Of a stretch of 64,000 nt of DNA, positions 45,389 to 53,610 are shown in pieces. Within the stretch, counting starts at the first letter, position 1, and every line of letters starts with the position of its first letter. The stretch spans positions 62,001-126,000 of the forward strand of contig NZ_BMNC01000006.1 in the NCBI RefSeq assembly GCF_014646255.1, read 5' to 3'. Source of the stretch: Lentzea pudingi (GTDB lineage: Bacteria > Actinomycetota > Actinomycetes > Mycobacteriales > Pseudonocardiaceae). The position numbers and the translations under genes are program-made. Under the pieces are notes generated by a model. It ran no database searches. It was given only the letters and a program-made list of their open reading frames with translations, and had not been told where the DNA came from.

Positions 45389-46384
45389 ATGCGCAAGTGG
45401 AACCGGTGGCTCAGTGCCACCGCGATGACGGCCGCCCTGGTGGCGGCCACAGCACTTCCCGCGATCGCCGAACCGCCGCAGCGCACCGTGCCACTGGCGC
45501 TGAAGGCGTTCTCGGACATCGTGGTCGACCCGACGCTGGGCCATGTGTTCGTGAGCAGCAAGGCCGACAACGCCGTCGCCGTCACGGACCTGTCGGGCAA
45601 CGCGGTCACCAGGCTGCCGAACCTGCCCGGCGCCACGGGTCTGGCGCTGAGCCCGGACGGCGAGACGGTCTTCGTCGCCCTGTCCCAGCACGGCGCGATC
45701 GCCGCGCTGGACACGCTGACGCTGACCGAGCGGGCCCGGTACCCGGTCGGTGAGGTGTGCCCGTCCGACCTCGCGATCACCAACGACCGTCTGTACTTCA
45801 GCTACGGCTGTGACACGTGGGGCGGCGGCATCGGCCGTGTCTCGTTCAACGGCACGGATGCCCGCACGGGCCTCGTGACCGGGCACTACAGCCCGCAGCA
45901 GCTCGCGACCTCACCGGCCAGGCCCGGTCTGCTGGCGGCGGGCCAGCCGACCCTGTCGCCCTCGGCCCTCGTGGTCCTGCGCGAGCAGGGCGACGGGCTC
46001 GCCGTCCAGGCGTCCCGCGACGCGGGCAGCAACCTGGCCGACGTCGAGTTCTCGAAGGACGGCAGCCAGGTCCACGTGGCGGGTGGGGCGCCGTACCAGA
46101 TCCAGTCGTACACGAGCGACACCCTCGCGGTGCGCGGCAGCTACAACACCGGTCCCTACCCGGTGGCGGTGGCGACGAGCGCTGACACGGGTGCCCTCGC
46201 GGCCGGCGTCAACAGCGACACGTCCGTGCGCCTCTACCCGGCGGGTTCGCTCGACGAGTCCCGTTCGTACGAGGCGCCGTACCTCTACCAGGCGAGCCTG
46301 GCGTGGGGTCCGGGCGGTCGCTGGGTCTACGCGGTGGGCAACCGGTTCGGCCAGCCGGCTCAGCTGCACGTGCTGAAGGCCTGA
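45389..46384 (+). CDS. Secreted beta-propeller protein
   Basis: 331 residues. GGGGAG sits 5 nt before ATG 45389. A Sec signal (MRKWNRWLSATAMTAALVAA) is cleaved around PAIA-EPP. The rest is a six- or seven-bladed YVTN/NHL-like propeller, e.g. FSDIVVDPTLGHVFVSS, ATGLALSPDGETVFVAL, LADVEFSKDGSQVHVAG and AVATSADTGALAAGV. No catalytic residue is evident; binding or scaffold role outside the cell. A long palindrome terminates it. Confidence 0.85.
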   Translation: MRKWNRWLSATAMTAALVAATALPAIAEPPQRTVPLALKAFSDIVVDPTLGHVFVSSKADNAVAVTDLSGNAVTRLPNLPGATGLALSPDGETVFVALSQHGAIAALDTLTLTERARYPVGEVCPSDLAITNDRLYFSYGCDTWGGGIGRVSFNGTDARTGLVTGHYSPQQLATSPARPGLLAAGQPTLSPSALVVLREQGDGLAVQASRDAGSNLADVEFSKDGSQVHVAGGAPYQIQSYTSDTLAVRGSYNTGPYPVAVATSADTGALAAGVNSDTSVRLYPAGSLDESRSYEAPYLYQASLAWGPGGRWVYAVGNRFGQPAQLHVLKA

Positions 46385-46391
46385 CGTGAGT

Positions 46392-46419
46392 GGCCGGGCG
46401 AGCCGCGGCTCGCCCGGCC
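46392..46419 (+). terminator. 28-bp perfect palindromic hairpin
   Basis: GGCCGGGCGAGCCG followed by its exact complement, 7 bp after the propeller stop. Confidence 0.8.
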
Positions 46420-46469
46420 CTCGGTTCCCGGCGTCACTCGAACCGGTGAACCCCGAAGCCGTTGTGCCC

Positions 46470-46497
46470 CACTGCGGGCGTTCTGGGCCCGGCAGTG
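46470..46497 (-). terminator. Hairpin downstream of rsmB
   Basis: CACTGC-GGGC ... GCCC-g-GCAGTG, 24 bp beyond the rsmB stop on the minus strand; one unpaired base in the right arm. Confidence 0.5.
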
Positions 46498-46520
46498 TCA
46501 GACCCCGTCGCTAGCGTCCT

Positions 46521-47981
46521 TCACGAGCGCTCAACAGGGCGTCGCAGCATCGCGCAGAACATCGCGTCGGTGCCGTGCAGATGGGGCCAGAGCTGAACGT
46601 GCGGGCCTTCCCCGAGGTCCGGAACTCCCGGGAAGAACTCCCGCGTGTCCAGCACCTCGACCCCGGTGCGCTTCGCGACGTCCGTCACCACCCCTACCGT
46701 CTCCGAGAGATGAGGTGAGCACACGACATAAGCCACCACGCCGCCAGGGCGCACCAGCCGCAACGCCTCGGTCAGCAGCTCGCGCTGCAGCTTCGTGAGC
46801 GTGCCGACGTCGGCGGGCTGGCGCCTCCACCGCGCCTCCGGGCGCCTGCGCAGGGCACCGAGCCCGGTGCAGGGCGCATCGACCAGCACGCGGTCGAACG
46901 CCCCTTCCAGGAAGCCGGTCTCGCGGCCGTCGGCCACCTCCACGGTGACCGGCAGGCCGGTCGTGATCTTGCGCACGAGCTCGGCGCGGTGAGGTGCCTT
47001 CTCGACGGCGATCAGTTCGCCGCCCTCGAGGCCGACCAGTGCGGCCAGCAGGGCGGCCTTGCCGCCGGGGCCGGCGCAGAGGTCCAGCCAGCGGTCGTCC
47101 GTGCCCTCGTTGTCGCCGCCTGCCAGCGGCGCCCGCGTCAGGGCCATCGCGCAGAGCTGGCTGCCCTCGTCCTGCACGTGGGCGAGGCGTTCCCGGACGG
47201 GCTCGAGATCGCCCGGGTCGCCCGCACCGGTCTCCAGGTGCACGCCGTAGGGCGAGTAGGGCGCCACGTCCCCGCCGACGATCGCGGCGAGTTCGTCGGC
47301 GCTCACCTCGCCGGGGCGTGCCACCAGGTGCACGGCCGGACGCGCGTCGTCGGCCTCCAGGGCCTGCCTCAGCGGTTCCTCGCGGCTGCCGAGGGCCTCC
47401 GCGAACGCTTGCGCGATCCAGCGCGGGTGGGCGTGGGTGAAGGCCAGGTTGCCGATCGGGTCGGCGTCGGGGTCGGGTGCGAGCTCATCGACCCACGCCG
47501 CCTCGTCCTGCTCGGACACGCGGCGCAGCACGGCGTTGACGAAGCCGGCGACGCCGGACCCGAGCTCGGCCCGCACGAGGTCGACGGTCGAGGCGACCGC
47601 GGCGTGCGACGGAATCCGGGTGCGCAGCAGCTGGTACGCGCCCAGCCGCAACGCGTCGAGCGCCGAGCCGTCCACTTCGGACAGCGGGCGCTCCGAGCAC
47701 GCCTCGATGACGGCGTCGAGCAGGCCCTGGGCCCGCGCCGCGCCGTAGGTGAGCTCGGTGGCCAGGGCCGCGTCGCGGCCGGTGATGCGCCGGTCGCGGA
47801 GCATCTGCGGCAGCACCAGGTTCGCGTACGCGTCCCGCTGCCGCACGGCGCGCAGGGTCTCCAGCGCGGCGAGGCGTGCCGGGTCCTCCACGGGTGGCCG
47901 GGAGGGTCCGGTGCGCCGGCGCGGCGGGTGCGGCCTGCTCGGCCGGGAAGGCTTGGAGGCGCCTCGCGAGTGGTTGGTCAT
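46521..47981 (-). CDS. rsmB: 16S rRNA m5C967 methyltransferase
   Basis: 486 residues. After a basic Pro/Arg-rich tail (1-30) comes a NusB-like RNA-binding domain (ALETLRAVRQRDAYANLVLP), then an SAM methyltransferase: LDLCAGPGGKAALLA, ADGRETGF, catalytic-site Cys in LVDAPCTGLGALRRRPEARW and the second Cys in YVVCSPHLSE. It modifies a cytosine in 16S rRNA. The ATG overlaps a small upstream frame. Located with fmt and def as in many bacteria. Confidence 0.94.
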   Translation of the reverse strand: MTNHSRGASKPSRPSRPHPPRRRTGPSRPPVEDPARLAALETLRAVRQRDAYANLVLPQMLRDRRITGRDAALATELTYGAARAQGLLDAVIEACSERPLSEVDGSALDALRLGAYQLLRTRIPSHAAVASTVDLVRAELGSGVAGFVNAVLRRVSEQDEAAWVDELAPDPDADPIGNLAFTHAHPRWIAQAFAEALGSREEPLRQALEADDARPAVHLVARPGEVSADELAAIVGGDVAPYSPYGVHLETGAGDPGDLEPVRERLAHVQDEGSQLCAMALTRAPLAGGDNEGTDDRWLDLCAGPGGKAALLAALVGLEGGELIAVEKAPHRAELVRKITTGLPVTVEVADGRETGFLEGAFDRVLVDAPCTGLGALRRRPEARWRRQPADVGTLTKLQRELLTEALRLVRPGGVVAYVVCSPHLSETVGVVTDVAKRTGVEVLDTREFFPGVPDLGEGPHVQLWPHLHGTDAMFCAMLRRPVERS

Positions 47982-48043
47982 GCGGTGTACTCCACTGTCT
48001 CTGGCTCCCCTGCGGCGGCACGGGTCACGCTCGCCACGTTCAT
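47978..48043 (-). CDS. Possible 21-codon leader frame coupled to rsmB
   Basis: ATG 48043 to a TGA that overlaps the rsmB ATG (ATGA). Product MNVASVTRAAAGEPETVEYTA. GCAGGA lies 2-7 nt upstream. It may couple rsmB translation or be chance; no homology known. Confidence 0.25.
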   Translation of the reverse strand: MNVASVTRAAAGEPETVEYTA

Positions 48044-48090
48044 GTCCTGCCGCTCACCGGCGACGCCTGCCGAGCTCGGGCGGGAGCGCC

Positions 48091-49017
48091 TCATGCGATG
48101 CGCTCCCCTGCTTCGATCCGCACGCCGCGCGCCCAGTCGGTCGCGCCCATGCGCTTCTTGCCCTGTGCCTGGACCTCGCCGAGGGCCACGGCGGTGGTCG
48201 CGGTGCCCACGAGCACGCGCTTGCGCTCGACGAGCACCTCGCCCGCCGGCAGCGTCACGTCGGCCACCGGCGTCACGGGGCCGAGCTTGAGCCGCTCTCC
48301 CCGGAACTCGGCCCACGCGCCGGGCTCCGGCGTCACGGCGCGCGCCAGGCGGTCGACGGCCGCGGCGGGCGTCGTGAAGTCGAGGCGCGCGTCCTCGACG
48401 GTGATCTTCGCGGCGTAGGTGACGCCGTCGGCGGGCTGGTCGTCGGCGACCAGGGTGCCGGCCTCGATGCCGTCCACAGTGGACAGCAGCAGGTCGGCCC
48501 CCGAGACGGACAGCCGGGTCAGCAGGTCGCCGGAGGTGTCGCGGTCACGCACCTTCTCGGTGACGACGCCGAACACCGGGCCCGCGTCGAGCTCCTTGAC
48601 GATGCGGAACGTCGAGGCGCCGGTGATGTCGTCGCCGTTGCGCACGGAGGCCTGCACCGGCGCGGCGCCGCGCCACGCGGGCAGCACGGAGAAGTGGAGG
48701 TTGACCCAGCCGAACCTCGGCACGTCGAGCGTGCGCTGCGGCAGCAGGTTGCCGTAGGCGACGACCGGGCAGAGGTCGGGTTCCAGCGCGCGCAGGCGGT
48801 CCAGGAACTCGGGATCGCCGGCCTTGGCCGGGGTTAGGACCTCGATGCCGTGCTCGTCGGCGAGCGCGCCCACCGGGGAGCGCTCGAGCCGGCGGCCGCG
48901 GCCGGAGGGGGCGTCGGGGCGGGTGACCACGGCGACGACGTCGTGGCGGGAGGAGTCGATGAAGGCGCGCAGCGAGGGCAGTGCGACCTCGGGCGTACCG
49001 GCGAACACGAGTCGCAT
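48091..49017 (-). CDS. fmt: Methionyl-tRNA formyltransferase
   Basis: 308 residues from ATG 49017 (MRLVFAGTPEVALPSL). Formylates initiator Met-tRNA with 10-formyl-THF. Family motifs: VVTRPDAPSGRGRRL, with the active-site VNLHFSVLPAWRGAAPVQ (Asn, His) and the Asp in ITGASTFRIVKELDAGP. The second, OB-like C domain is present. The formyl group it adds is removed by def, which lies 2 bp upstream in the same operon. Confidence 0.95.
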   Translation of the reverse strand: MRLVFAGTPEVALPSLRAFIDSSRHDVVAVVTRPDAPSGRGRRLERSPVGALADEHGIEVLTPAKAGDPEFLDRLRALEPDLCPVVAYGNLLPQRTLDVPRFGWVNLHFSVLPAWRGAAPVQASVRNGDDITGASTFRIVKELDAGPVFGVVTEKVRDRDTSGDLLTRLSVSGADLLLSTVDGIEAGTLVADDQPADGVTYAAKITVEDARLDFTTPAAAVDRLARAVTPEPGAWAEFRGERLKLGPVTPVADVTLPAGEVLVERKRVLVGTATTAVALGEVQAQGKKRMGATDWARGVRIEAGERIA

Positions 49018-49019
49018 GG

Positions 49020-49568
49020 TCAGCTGGACCTGCCGAAGAGTGGGTGCGGGCTCTGCTTCAAGGTGGGGACCGTACCGTCGAACCACTCGGACTGCCGGAT
49101 CTCCCGCATGGCCTGCTTGCGGGTGTCGGCGTCGAGGCGGTCGAGGAACATCACGCCGTCGAGGTGGTCCGACTCGTGCTGGATGCAGCGGGCCAGCGTC
49201 TCGGTGCCCTCGACCTCGACGGGCTCACCGTGCATGTTCCAGCCCTTGGCCACGACGTGCAGGTGGCGCTTGCAGTCCCACGCCATGCCGGGGATGGACA
49301 GGCAGCCCTCGGAGCCGTCCTGCATCTCGCCGCCGACCACGTCCCACGTGGGGTTGACGAGATGACCCGCGAAGCCGTCGCAGTGGTACGTGAACACACG
49401 CAGTCCAACACCGAGCTGAGGCGCGGCGAGCCCTGCTCCGCCCGCGTTCTGCATCGTGTCCCACAGGTCCTTGACCAGGGTGCGCAGTTCCTTGTCGAAG
49501 TCGGTGACCTCGGTCGCCGCTGTGCGCAGCACGGGGTCGCCGAACAGGCGGATGGGTTGGACGGTCAC
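49020..49568 (-). CDS. def: Peptide deformylase
   Basis: 182 residues, GTG start. The three motifs are GGAGLAAPQLGVG, EGCLSIPG with a metal Cys, and CIQHESDHLDGVMF with two metal His and the catalytic Glu. It removes N-formyl groups from nascent proteins. The C-terminal extension (KQSPHPLFGRSS) is typical of actinobacterial PDFs. Upstream, a 9-bp inverted repeat (49574-49582 with 49602-49610) overlaps the region before the start and may terminate the small upstream gene. Confidence 0.95.
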   Translation of the reverse strand: MTVQPIRLFGDPVLRTAATEVTDFDKELRTLVKDLWDTMQNAGGAGLAAPQLGVGLRVFTYHCDGFAGHLVNPTWDVVGGEMQDGSEGCLSIPGMAWDCKRHLHVVAKGWNMHGEPVEVEGTETLARCIQHESDHLDGVMFLDRLDADTRKQAMREIRQSEWFDGTVPTLKQSPHPLFGRSS

Positions 49569-49614
49569 GCAGTGCTCCTCGTGTGGACTGGAGGTCAGTC
49601 TACGAGGAGCGCAG

Positions 49615-49764
49615 TCAGTGCTCGGACGCGCTGCCGAGGAAGATCACGCCCACCAGCGCCACGGCGAAGTGGCCGGTGAACCGCAGGGCCGTCAGCACGG
49701 GCCGCAGCAGCGCGTGGATGTCGAGGTGGGCTGCCGGGGCGCCGGTGACAGTGGTCGTCGTCAT
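49615..49764 (-). CDS. 49-residue single-pass membrane protein
   Basis: ATG 49764 to TGA 49615. A polar N-terminus (MTTTTVTGAPAAHLD) leads to a helix (about 24-43: ALRFTGHFAVALVGVIFLGS) and a short acidic tail SASEH. Third-position GC is high throughout, and no competing frame looks better. The hairpin at 49574-49610 follows it. Function unknown. It may share transcription with def, 46 bp downstream. Confidence 0.6.
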   Translation of the reverse strand: MTTTTVTGAPAAHLDIHALLRPVLTALRFTGHFAVALVGVIFLGSASEH

Positions 49765-49945
49765 GCCATGAACTGTGCCGTTCGCGCAGGTCAGCCCACA
49801 TCGGCTCGCGGTATCGAATCCGCATCAGCCCGAGGTAGGAAGATCAGGTGCAACACTCGGCCGTTAGGCGGACACCTCCAGGTCATGAGGCTGATGCGAC
49901 CGAGCTGGGGGGCGGCCGCTGTGCCCGGCGAGGCAGGAACCAGGA

Positions 49946-50254
49946 GTGGGCCACGTCGGACTCACCCGCTCCCGGAGGGACGGCCTGGTGCCGATCATCG
50001 GCAGCGGCGATCCGGACTCCACGCTGATCGTTGACCAGCACCAGAGCGACTCCACGATCACCCTGGCCGTCCGCACCGATCGCTCCGGCAGGACAGCCGA
50101 GGTGCGCGCCGAACAGCCGATCACCGCGGGTGGTCGACAGCCTGTTCCTCGTCACGGTGCCCTGCAGCGCCACCGGCACCCGCTCCCCAGCGAACAGCAC
50201 GTGGTGTCCACGACGCCGGAAACCGAGTCGTCTACGAAGGCGACATCGGCTAGT
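49946..50254 (+). pseudogene. Decayed gene remnant
   Basis: Coding-like sequence that changes frame. One frame gives DGLVPIIGSGDPDSTLIVD and RSGRTAEVRAEQPITAG; from about 50132 another gives VVDSLFLVTVPCSATGT; near the end a third gives GNRVVYEGDIG and a stop at about 50254. Each piece has high third-position GC. This reads as one protein broken by at least two indels. Family not recognised. Bases 49765-49945 hold nothing I can assign. Confidence 0.45.
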
Positions 50255-50263
50255 CATTGACCT

Positions 50264-50782
50264 ATGACCTGGACAGCCCCAGAGGTGAACCCGATCGAAG
50301 AACCGCTGCTCGGCGCCGAGCGCCCGATGCTCGAAGCGTGGCTGGACCGCCATCGCGCGACGTTCCTGGCGAACTGCGCGGGCCTGTCCGGCGACCAGCT
50401 CGCGACGGTGTCCACGCCGCCGTCGAACATGACCCTGCTCGGCCTCATCCGCCACCTTTCCGACGTCGAACGGATGTGGTTCCGCGTCCGCCTGGCGGGC
50501 CAGGACGTCAAAACCCGCTACAGCGCCCCCGGCGAGTGGAACGACGGCTTCGAGAACCTCGACCCCGCACGCGCCGAGACGGAGTACGCGGAGCTGCTCG
50601 CCGAGATGGCCGAGTCCCGCGCGGCTGCGGCGGGCCGGGACCTCGACGACACCTTCGTGCACGAGCGACAGGGCGAGATCTCCGTGCGGTGGCTCTACAT
50701 CCATCTGATCGAGGAGTACGCACAGCACAACGGCCACGCCGACCTCATCCGCGAACGCATCGACGGCCGCACCAACGCATAG
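50264..50782 (+). CDS. DinB/DUF664 family protein
   Basis: 172 residues, four-helix bundle. Metal-ligand His positions fit LLGLIRHLSDVERMWF and HLIEEYAQHNGHADLIRE. Actinobacterial members include mycothiol-dependent transferases and isomerases; activity here is not assigned. Monocistronic by position. Confidence 0.85.
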   Translation: MTWTAPEVNPIEEPLLGAERPMLEAWLDRHRATFLANCAGLSGDQLATVSTPPSNMTLLGLIRHLSDVERMWFRVRLAGQDVKTRYSAPGEWNDGFENLDPARAETEYAELLAEMAESRAAAAGRDLDDTFVHERQGEISVRWLYIHLIEEYAQHNGHADLIRERIDGRTNA

Positions 50783-51244
50783 CGGTCCTTCCCCGCCGTG
50801 CAGGCGCGCCGGAGTTGTCGGGGCCGCGTGCCGGCACCGGGGTGCGTCGAGCCGGAAGCCCGACCTGGGGAGGAATCACGACTCGGCGCCGTGTGACATC
50901 GAGCTGACCACCAACGGGGGTCTCACGGGCACGCTCACCGTGCGCGTGGGACCCCTCCGCGCGGCACGATTCCGGACATGTCGCCGACGACGGCGCCGCT
51001 GACGGCCAGGCGCCGGGGCGTGCGGCTGAAGTCTTACTGCGGCCCGAGCTCACCGCCTGCGGCGTGCAAGGGGCATTCGACAAGGCGTACGCGAACACCG
51101 CGCGCCTGTCCGCGGCGGAACGGGCCGGAGTCCGGGTGTGCACGGGTGACGACGCGCTGCCGGGCCACTGGCGAGTTCGCGACCGTCTTCGCATGACCGG
51201 CCGGGGGGGGTGCGGCGTTCCGCACTCCGCCCGGTCCGTTCGCG
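50783..51244. other. Gene-poor stretch with a coding-like fragment and a hairpin
   Basis: No confident gene. A frame near 51062-51195 reads QGAFDKAYANTARLSAAERA and GVRVCTGDDALPGHW, which looks coding but has no credible start or family and may be a remnant. GTGCGG-cgtt-CCGCAC at 51210-51225 inside a G-rich/C-rich outer stem is a likely terminator for the ggt gene, 20 bp beyond its stop. Confidence 0.5.
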
Positions 51245-53014
51245 CTAGCCCACCTTCACGACGCGGGCCGCTCCACCGCCGCGCCGGGTCGGCTCGGCGA
51301 CGGCGCGCCAGCGGCCGTCCTTGGCGCGTTCGACGGCCGTGGCGGCGCCGATCTCGGCGTTCTGGCTGAACCTGTGCCCGATCGCCTGCAGGCCCGCGGT
51401 GGTCGAGGCCGCGATGAACGCCGCCTCGGCCGGGGTGGTGGCCGCGTTGCGCTGGGAGGCGCGCGGGGCGGCCACGGCGTCGACGAGGGACATCTTGCGG
51501 TCCAGGCGGGCGGTCAGGATCTGGGTGACCGTGGTGATGATCGTGGCGCCGCCCGGTGAGCCGACGGCGAGCAGGACCTTGCCGTGGTCGAGGACGATCG
51601 TCGGGGCCATGGACGAGCGCGGGCGCTTGCCGGGGCCGGGGAGGTTCGGGTGCGGGACGCCGGGGGTCGGGGCGACGAACTCGAAGTCGGTGAGCTCGTT
51701 GTTGAGCAGGAAGCCACGGTTCGGGACCACGATGCCGCTGCCGCCCTCCGCCTCGATGGTCAGCGTGTAGGCGACGACGTTGCCCCAGCGGTCGGCGGTC
51801 GTGAGGTGCGTGGTGCGTTCGGCGTCCTCGCGCAGTGCCGAGATGCCGGCGGTGGCTTCACAGGCCTGGGGGTTGCGCGGGTCGGCGGCGGGCTGCGGGG
51901 CGGGCAGCACGGCGTCGGGCTTGATCAGGCACGCGCGGCTGTCGGCGAACCTCTGCGAGAGCAGGCCCTCGGTCGGCACGCGGGAGAACTTCGGGTCGCC
52001 GACCCAGCGCAGGCGGTCGGCGAAGGAGAGCTTGGTCGACTCGATGAAGCGGTGCAGGTACTCGACGTCGGAGACCTTCGACAGGTCGGTCGACTCGAGG
52101 ATGTTGAGCGCCTCGCCGACGGTCGTGCCACCGGACGAAGGTGCCGCCATGCCGTAGACGTCGAGACCGCGGTAGCGCGTGTGCGTCGGGTCGCGGCGTT
52201 CGACCTGGTACCGGGCCAGGTCGGAGACCTGCATGTCACCGGCGCGGACGTTGCGGGTCGAGCCGGGCACCACCGGCGGCTTGCGCACGGCGTTCACGAG
52301 GTCACGGCCGACCGCGCCTCCGTACAGCGACGCGAGCTCGGTGCGGGCGAGCTCGCGGTAGGTGTCGGCGAGCTGCGGGTTGCGGAACGTGCTGCCGACC
52401 GCGGGCGGCTGGCCGCCGGGCAGGTAGAGGTCGCGGGTCGAGGTGAAGTCGGCGAAGCGGGCGGAGTTGTTCGCGATCTGCGAGTTGAACGTCTGGTCGA
52501 CGACGAAACCACGCCGTGCCAACGCTTCCGCGGGCGCCATCGCCTCGCGCAGGTTCAGCGTGCCCCACTTGCGCAGCGCCTGCTGCCACGTCTTGGGCGT
52601 GCCGGGAACGCCGACGGACTTGCCGCTGGTCATCGCCTCGGCGAACGGCAGGGGCTTGCCGTCCTCCACGAAGAGCTGGTCGGTCGCGGACCGCGGCGCG
52701 GTCTCGCGTCCATCCAAAGTGGACACACGACCGGAACGAGCGTCGTAGTGGACGAAGAACCCACCGCCGCCGATGCCCGCGCTGAACGGGTCGGTCACGC
52801 CGAGCGCGGCGGCGGTGGCGACGGCGGCGTCGACGGCGTTGCCACCGCGGCGGAGCACGTCGATGCCGATCTGGGACGCGTCGGGGTCGACGCTGGACAC
52901 AGCGCCTCCCCAGCCCACCTGCTCGGGCACGCGTGGCGCTGGTTCCGCCGCGCCTGCCGGAGCAGGCGCGACCATCACGACGGAGAGTGTGAGCACGGCA
53001 ACCGTTCGCAACAT
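51245..53014 (-). CDS. ggt: Gamma-glutamyltransferase
   Basis: 589 residues with a Sec signal (1-22). The precursor is cleaved before the catalytic Thr in ERTTHLTTADRWGNVVAYT, giving large and small subunits. Other marks: DVLRRGGNAVDAAVAT, GIGGGGFFVHY, GRETAP, and the glycine loop AVGSPGGATIITTV. It would act outside the membrane on glutathione, gamma-glutamyl peptides or capsule. Because actinobacteria use mycothiol, the physiological substrate is uncertain. ATG chosen at 53014 by signal peptide. Confidence 0.94.
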   Translation of the reverse strand: MLRTVAVLTLSVVMVAPAPAGAAEPAPRVPEQVGWGGAVSSVDPDASQIGIDVLRRGGNAVDAAVATAAALGVTDPFSAGIGGGGFFVHYDARSGRVSTLDGRETAPRSATDQLFVEDGKPLPFAEAMTSGKSVGVPGTPKTWQQALRKWGTLNLREAMAPAEALARRGFVVDQTFNSQIANNSARFADFTSTRDLYLPGGQPPAVGSTFRNPQLADTYRELARTELASLYGGAVGRDLVNAVRKPPVVPGSTRNVRAGDMQVSDLARYQVERRDPTHTRYRGLDVYGMAAPSSGGTTVGEALNILESTDLSKVSDVEYLHRFIESTKLSFADRLRWVGDPKFSRVPTEGLLSQRFADSRACLIKPDAVLPAPQPAADPRNPQACEATAGISALREDAERTTHLTTADRWGNVVAYTLTIEAEGGSGIVVPNRGFLLNNELTDFEFVAPTPGVPHPNLPGPGKRPRSSMAPTIVLDHGKVLLAVGSPGGATIITTVTQILTARLDRKMSLVDAVAAPRASQRNAATTPAEAAFIAASTTAGLQAIGHRFSQNAEIGAATAVERAKDGRWRAVAEPTRRGGGAARVVKVG

Positions 53015-53067
53015 GCGGAAACTTCTACTCCGTTGCGACCGGATGGCAACACTCCTTGAGGAAGGCC

Positions 53068-53073
53068 TAAGGT
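53068..53073 (+). promoter_or_regulatory. Predicted leaderless -10 box
   Basis: TAAGGT, 6 nt upstream of GTG 53080. No convincing -35. Confidence 0.45.
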
Positions 53074-53079
53074 GCGGGC

Positions 53080-53547
53080 GTGTCGATCGATCTTGACCAG
53101 TTGCGAACCAGTTTCACGAACACCGCCCTCGACGAGGCCGACCGCGAGGAGGCGCTGCACCTCCTGCTGCGCGAACGCCGCGACGGCGACGCCGATCTGC
53201 TGCGCCACCTGCTCGCCCAGGAGACCGCCGCGCACCAGGAGGGCTGGGGCGTCAGCGAGGCTCTGGGGCTCGCCGCGCTGCTGCTCGCCGAGTGCGGCCG
53301 CGAGGACGACGTCTGGGCCCTGTGGGAGGCCAAGAACGCCTCCTTCGACACCATGGCGGGCCTCGACGGCTTCCTGCTGTTCCCGGCGGGCATCGCGGGC
53401 ACGACGGCGCACGTGATCGCGGGCGAGGACCACCCGGAACGCGGCGACCTCATGACCTACTTGAGCGAGTACCTCGAGTACGAGAAGCTCACCGACGAGG
53501 ACATCCGCGAGCACATGGCGGGCCTGCGCTCCCACTACGAGGGCTGA
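53080..53547 (+). CDS. Small acidic helical protein, unknown
   Basis: 155 residues, GTG start probably leaderless. Nearly all helical, with LHLLLRERRDGDADLLRHLL, GWGVSEALGLAALLLAECG and YLSEYLEYEKLTDEDIREHM; the helix pairs look TPR- or ARM-like. No signal, membrane segment or catalytic motif. Conserved-looking but not recognised. It converges on priA. Confidence 0.7.
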   Translation: MSIDLDQLRTSFTNTALDEADREEALHLLLRERRDGDADLLRHLLAQETAAHQEGWGVSEALGLAALLLAECGREDDVWALWEAKNASFDTMAGLDGFLLFPAGIAGTTAHVIAGEDHPERGDLMTYLSEYLEYEKLTDEDIREHMAGLRSHYEG

Positions 53548-53559
53548 ACGCGCGTCAGC

Positions 53560-53588
53560 GTCACCCCAGGCGTTCCCGCCGAGGTGAC
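53560..53588. terminator. Hairpin between convergent genes
   Basis: GTCACC-cca-GGCG-ttcc-CGCC-ga-GGTGAC, 12 bp after the unknown gene and 22 bp from the priA stop. Confidence 0.6.
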
Positions 53589-53610
53589 AGCCCTTCTCGC
53601 GCACGGACCC

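Noticed and set aside
46420..46520. Possible repeat or insertion element remnant between the propeller and rsmB
   Set aside because: Only short hairpins are visible; no terminal repeats or transposase.
51062..51195. Short gene with a coding-like composition
   Set aside because: No start with ribosome binding site, no family, and runs into the ggt antisense; kept only as a possible remnant.
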